Source: an uncultured Coriobacteriaceae bacterium (GTDB taxonomy: Bacteria; Actinomycetota; Coriobacteriia; Coriobacteriales; Atopobiaceae). Taken from it: DNA of 5,919 nt. The position numbers and the translations under genes were made by a program. Shown in pieces: positions 5,832-5,919 of the stretch (within the stretch, counting starts at the first letter, position 1; each line of letters begins with the position of its first letter). A model generated the notes under the pieces. That model did no database searches and had not been told where the DNA came from. It saw only the letters and a list, made by a program, of their open reading frames with translations. The DNA lies in the NCBI GenBank assembly GCA_900549525.1, contig UWSJ01000096.1, forward strand, positions 1 to 5,919, read 5' to 3'.

Positions 5832-5852
5832 CCGCTCGCGGCAGCAGAAGGC

Positions 5853-5919
5853 TCAGCCGGCGGCGCCGGTCTTGGCATCGAAGATGCAGTGCGTGCCCTC
5901 GTGGCGCTGCATGCCGCCG
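5853..5919 (-). CDS. C-terminal end of an unidentified protein (partial)
   Basis: Only 21 codons and the TGA (5853-5855) are in the window, reading GGMQRHEGTHCIFDAKTGAAG. The composition (His, Cys, Ile, Phe, Asp among charged residues) and the terminator-like stem just past the stop support a real gene running in from the right. The piece is too short to name. Confidence 0.5.
   Translation of the reverse strand, partial: GGMQRHEGTHCIFDAKTGAAG

Larger units (their letters stand above)
5324..5852. other. Gene-free stretch with several dyads
   Basis: No frame here has a convincing start, ribosome site or protein-like composition. From about 5440 to 5720 the base composition is visibly richer in A and T than the flanks. 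The palindrome at 5504-5513 (GGATGCATCC), the near-palindrome at 5484-5499 (EcoRI-type centre GAATTC) and the structures listed separately all fall in it. It may be a regulatory region, an RNA gene or a decayed insertion. Confidence 0.5.

Overview
The window is GC-rich DNA with dense codon-biased genes and GGAGG-type ribosome binding sites. This fits a high-GC Gram-positive. The gene set (LacI-type regulator, PfkB sugar-kinase remnant, YhcH/YiaL protein, rhamnosidase-like glycosidase) would suit a gut Coriobacteriia member such as the Olsenella/Collinsella group. That placement is inference, because no marker gene is present.

Layout. Positions 102-2561 (minus) encode an 819-residue protein built like the large GH106-like glycoside hydrolases, with weakened catalytic motifs. 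A divergent intergenic region (2562-2737) follows, with a perfect 10-bp stem-loop and a weak promoter candidate. On the plus strand, 2738-4780 looks like a small sugar-acid operon: a LacI-family regulator, a PfkB-type (2-keto-3-deoxygluconate kinase-like) sugar kinase whose start overlaps the regulator's stop, and, after a 104-bp gap with a 31-bp direct repeat, an intact YhcH/YjgK/YiaL-family protein. A long hairpin (4846-4894) closes this unit. Next come short GGCCTCAC-type repeats, then a small minus-strand gene of unknown function (4991-5323). A roughly 530-bp stretch without a convincing gene (5324-5852) holds several dyads and an AT-richer island. The last bases are the C-terminal end of another minus-strand gene.

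The striking feature is damage. The regulator is frameshifted by a perfect 11-bp tandem duplication (2834-2856), and removing one copy restores a full-length protein. The kinase has a good start and a good C-terminus but lacks about 200 residues between them. The small minus-strand gene is cut by an in-frame amber codon, with 25 protein-like codons continuing after it. The glycosidase-like protein has an intact frame but appears to lack family active-site motifs. Together these suggest a carbohydrate-use locus that is decaying, or that is switchable at the 11-bp repeat. Assembly error has to be excluded first.

I see no CRISPR array, tRNA, rRNA or complete mobile element, and no clear case for a new defence or signalling system. 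The best candidates for something undescribed are the 11-bp duplication switch, the amber-split gene, and the dyad-rich island near the right end.
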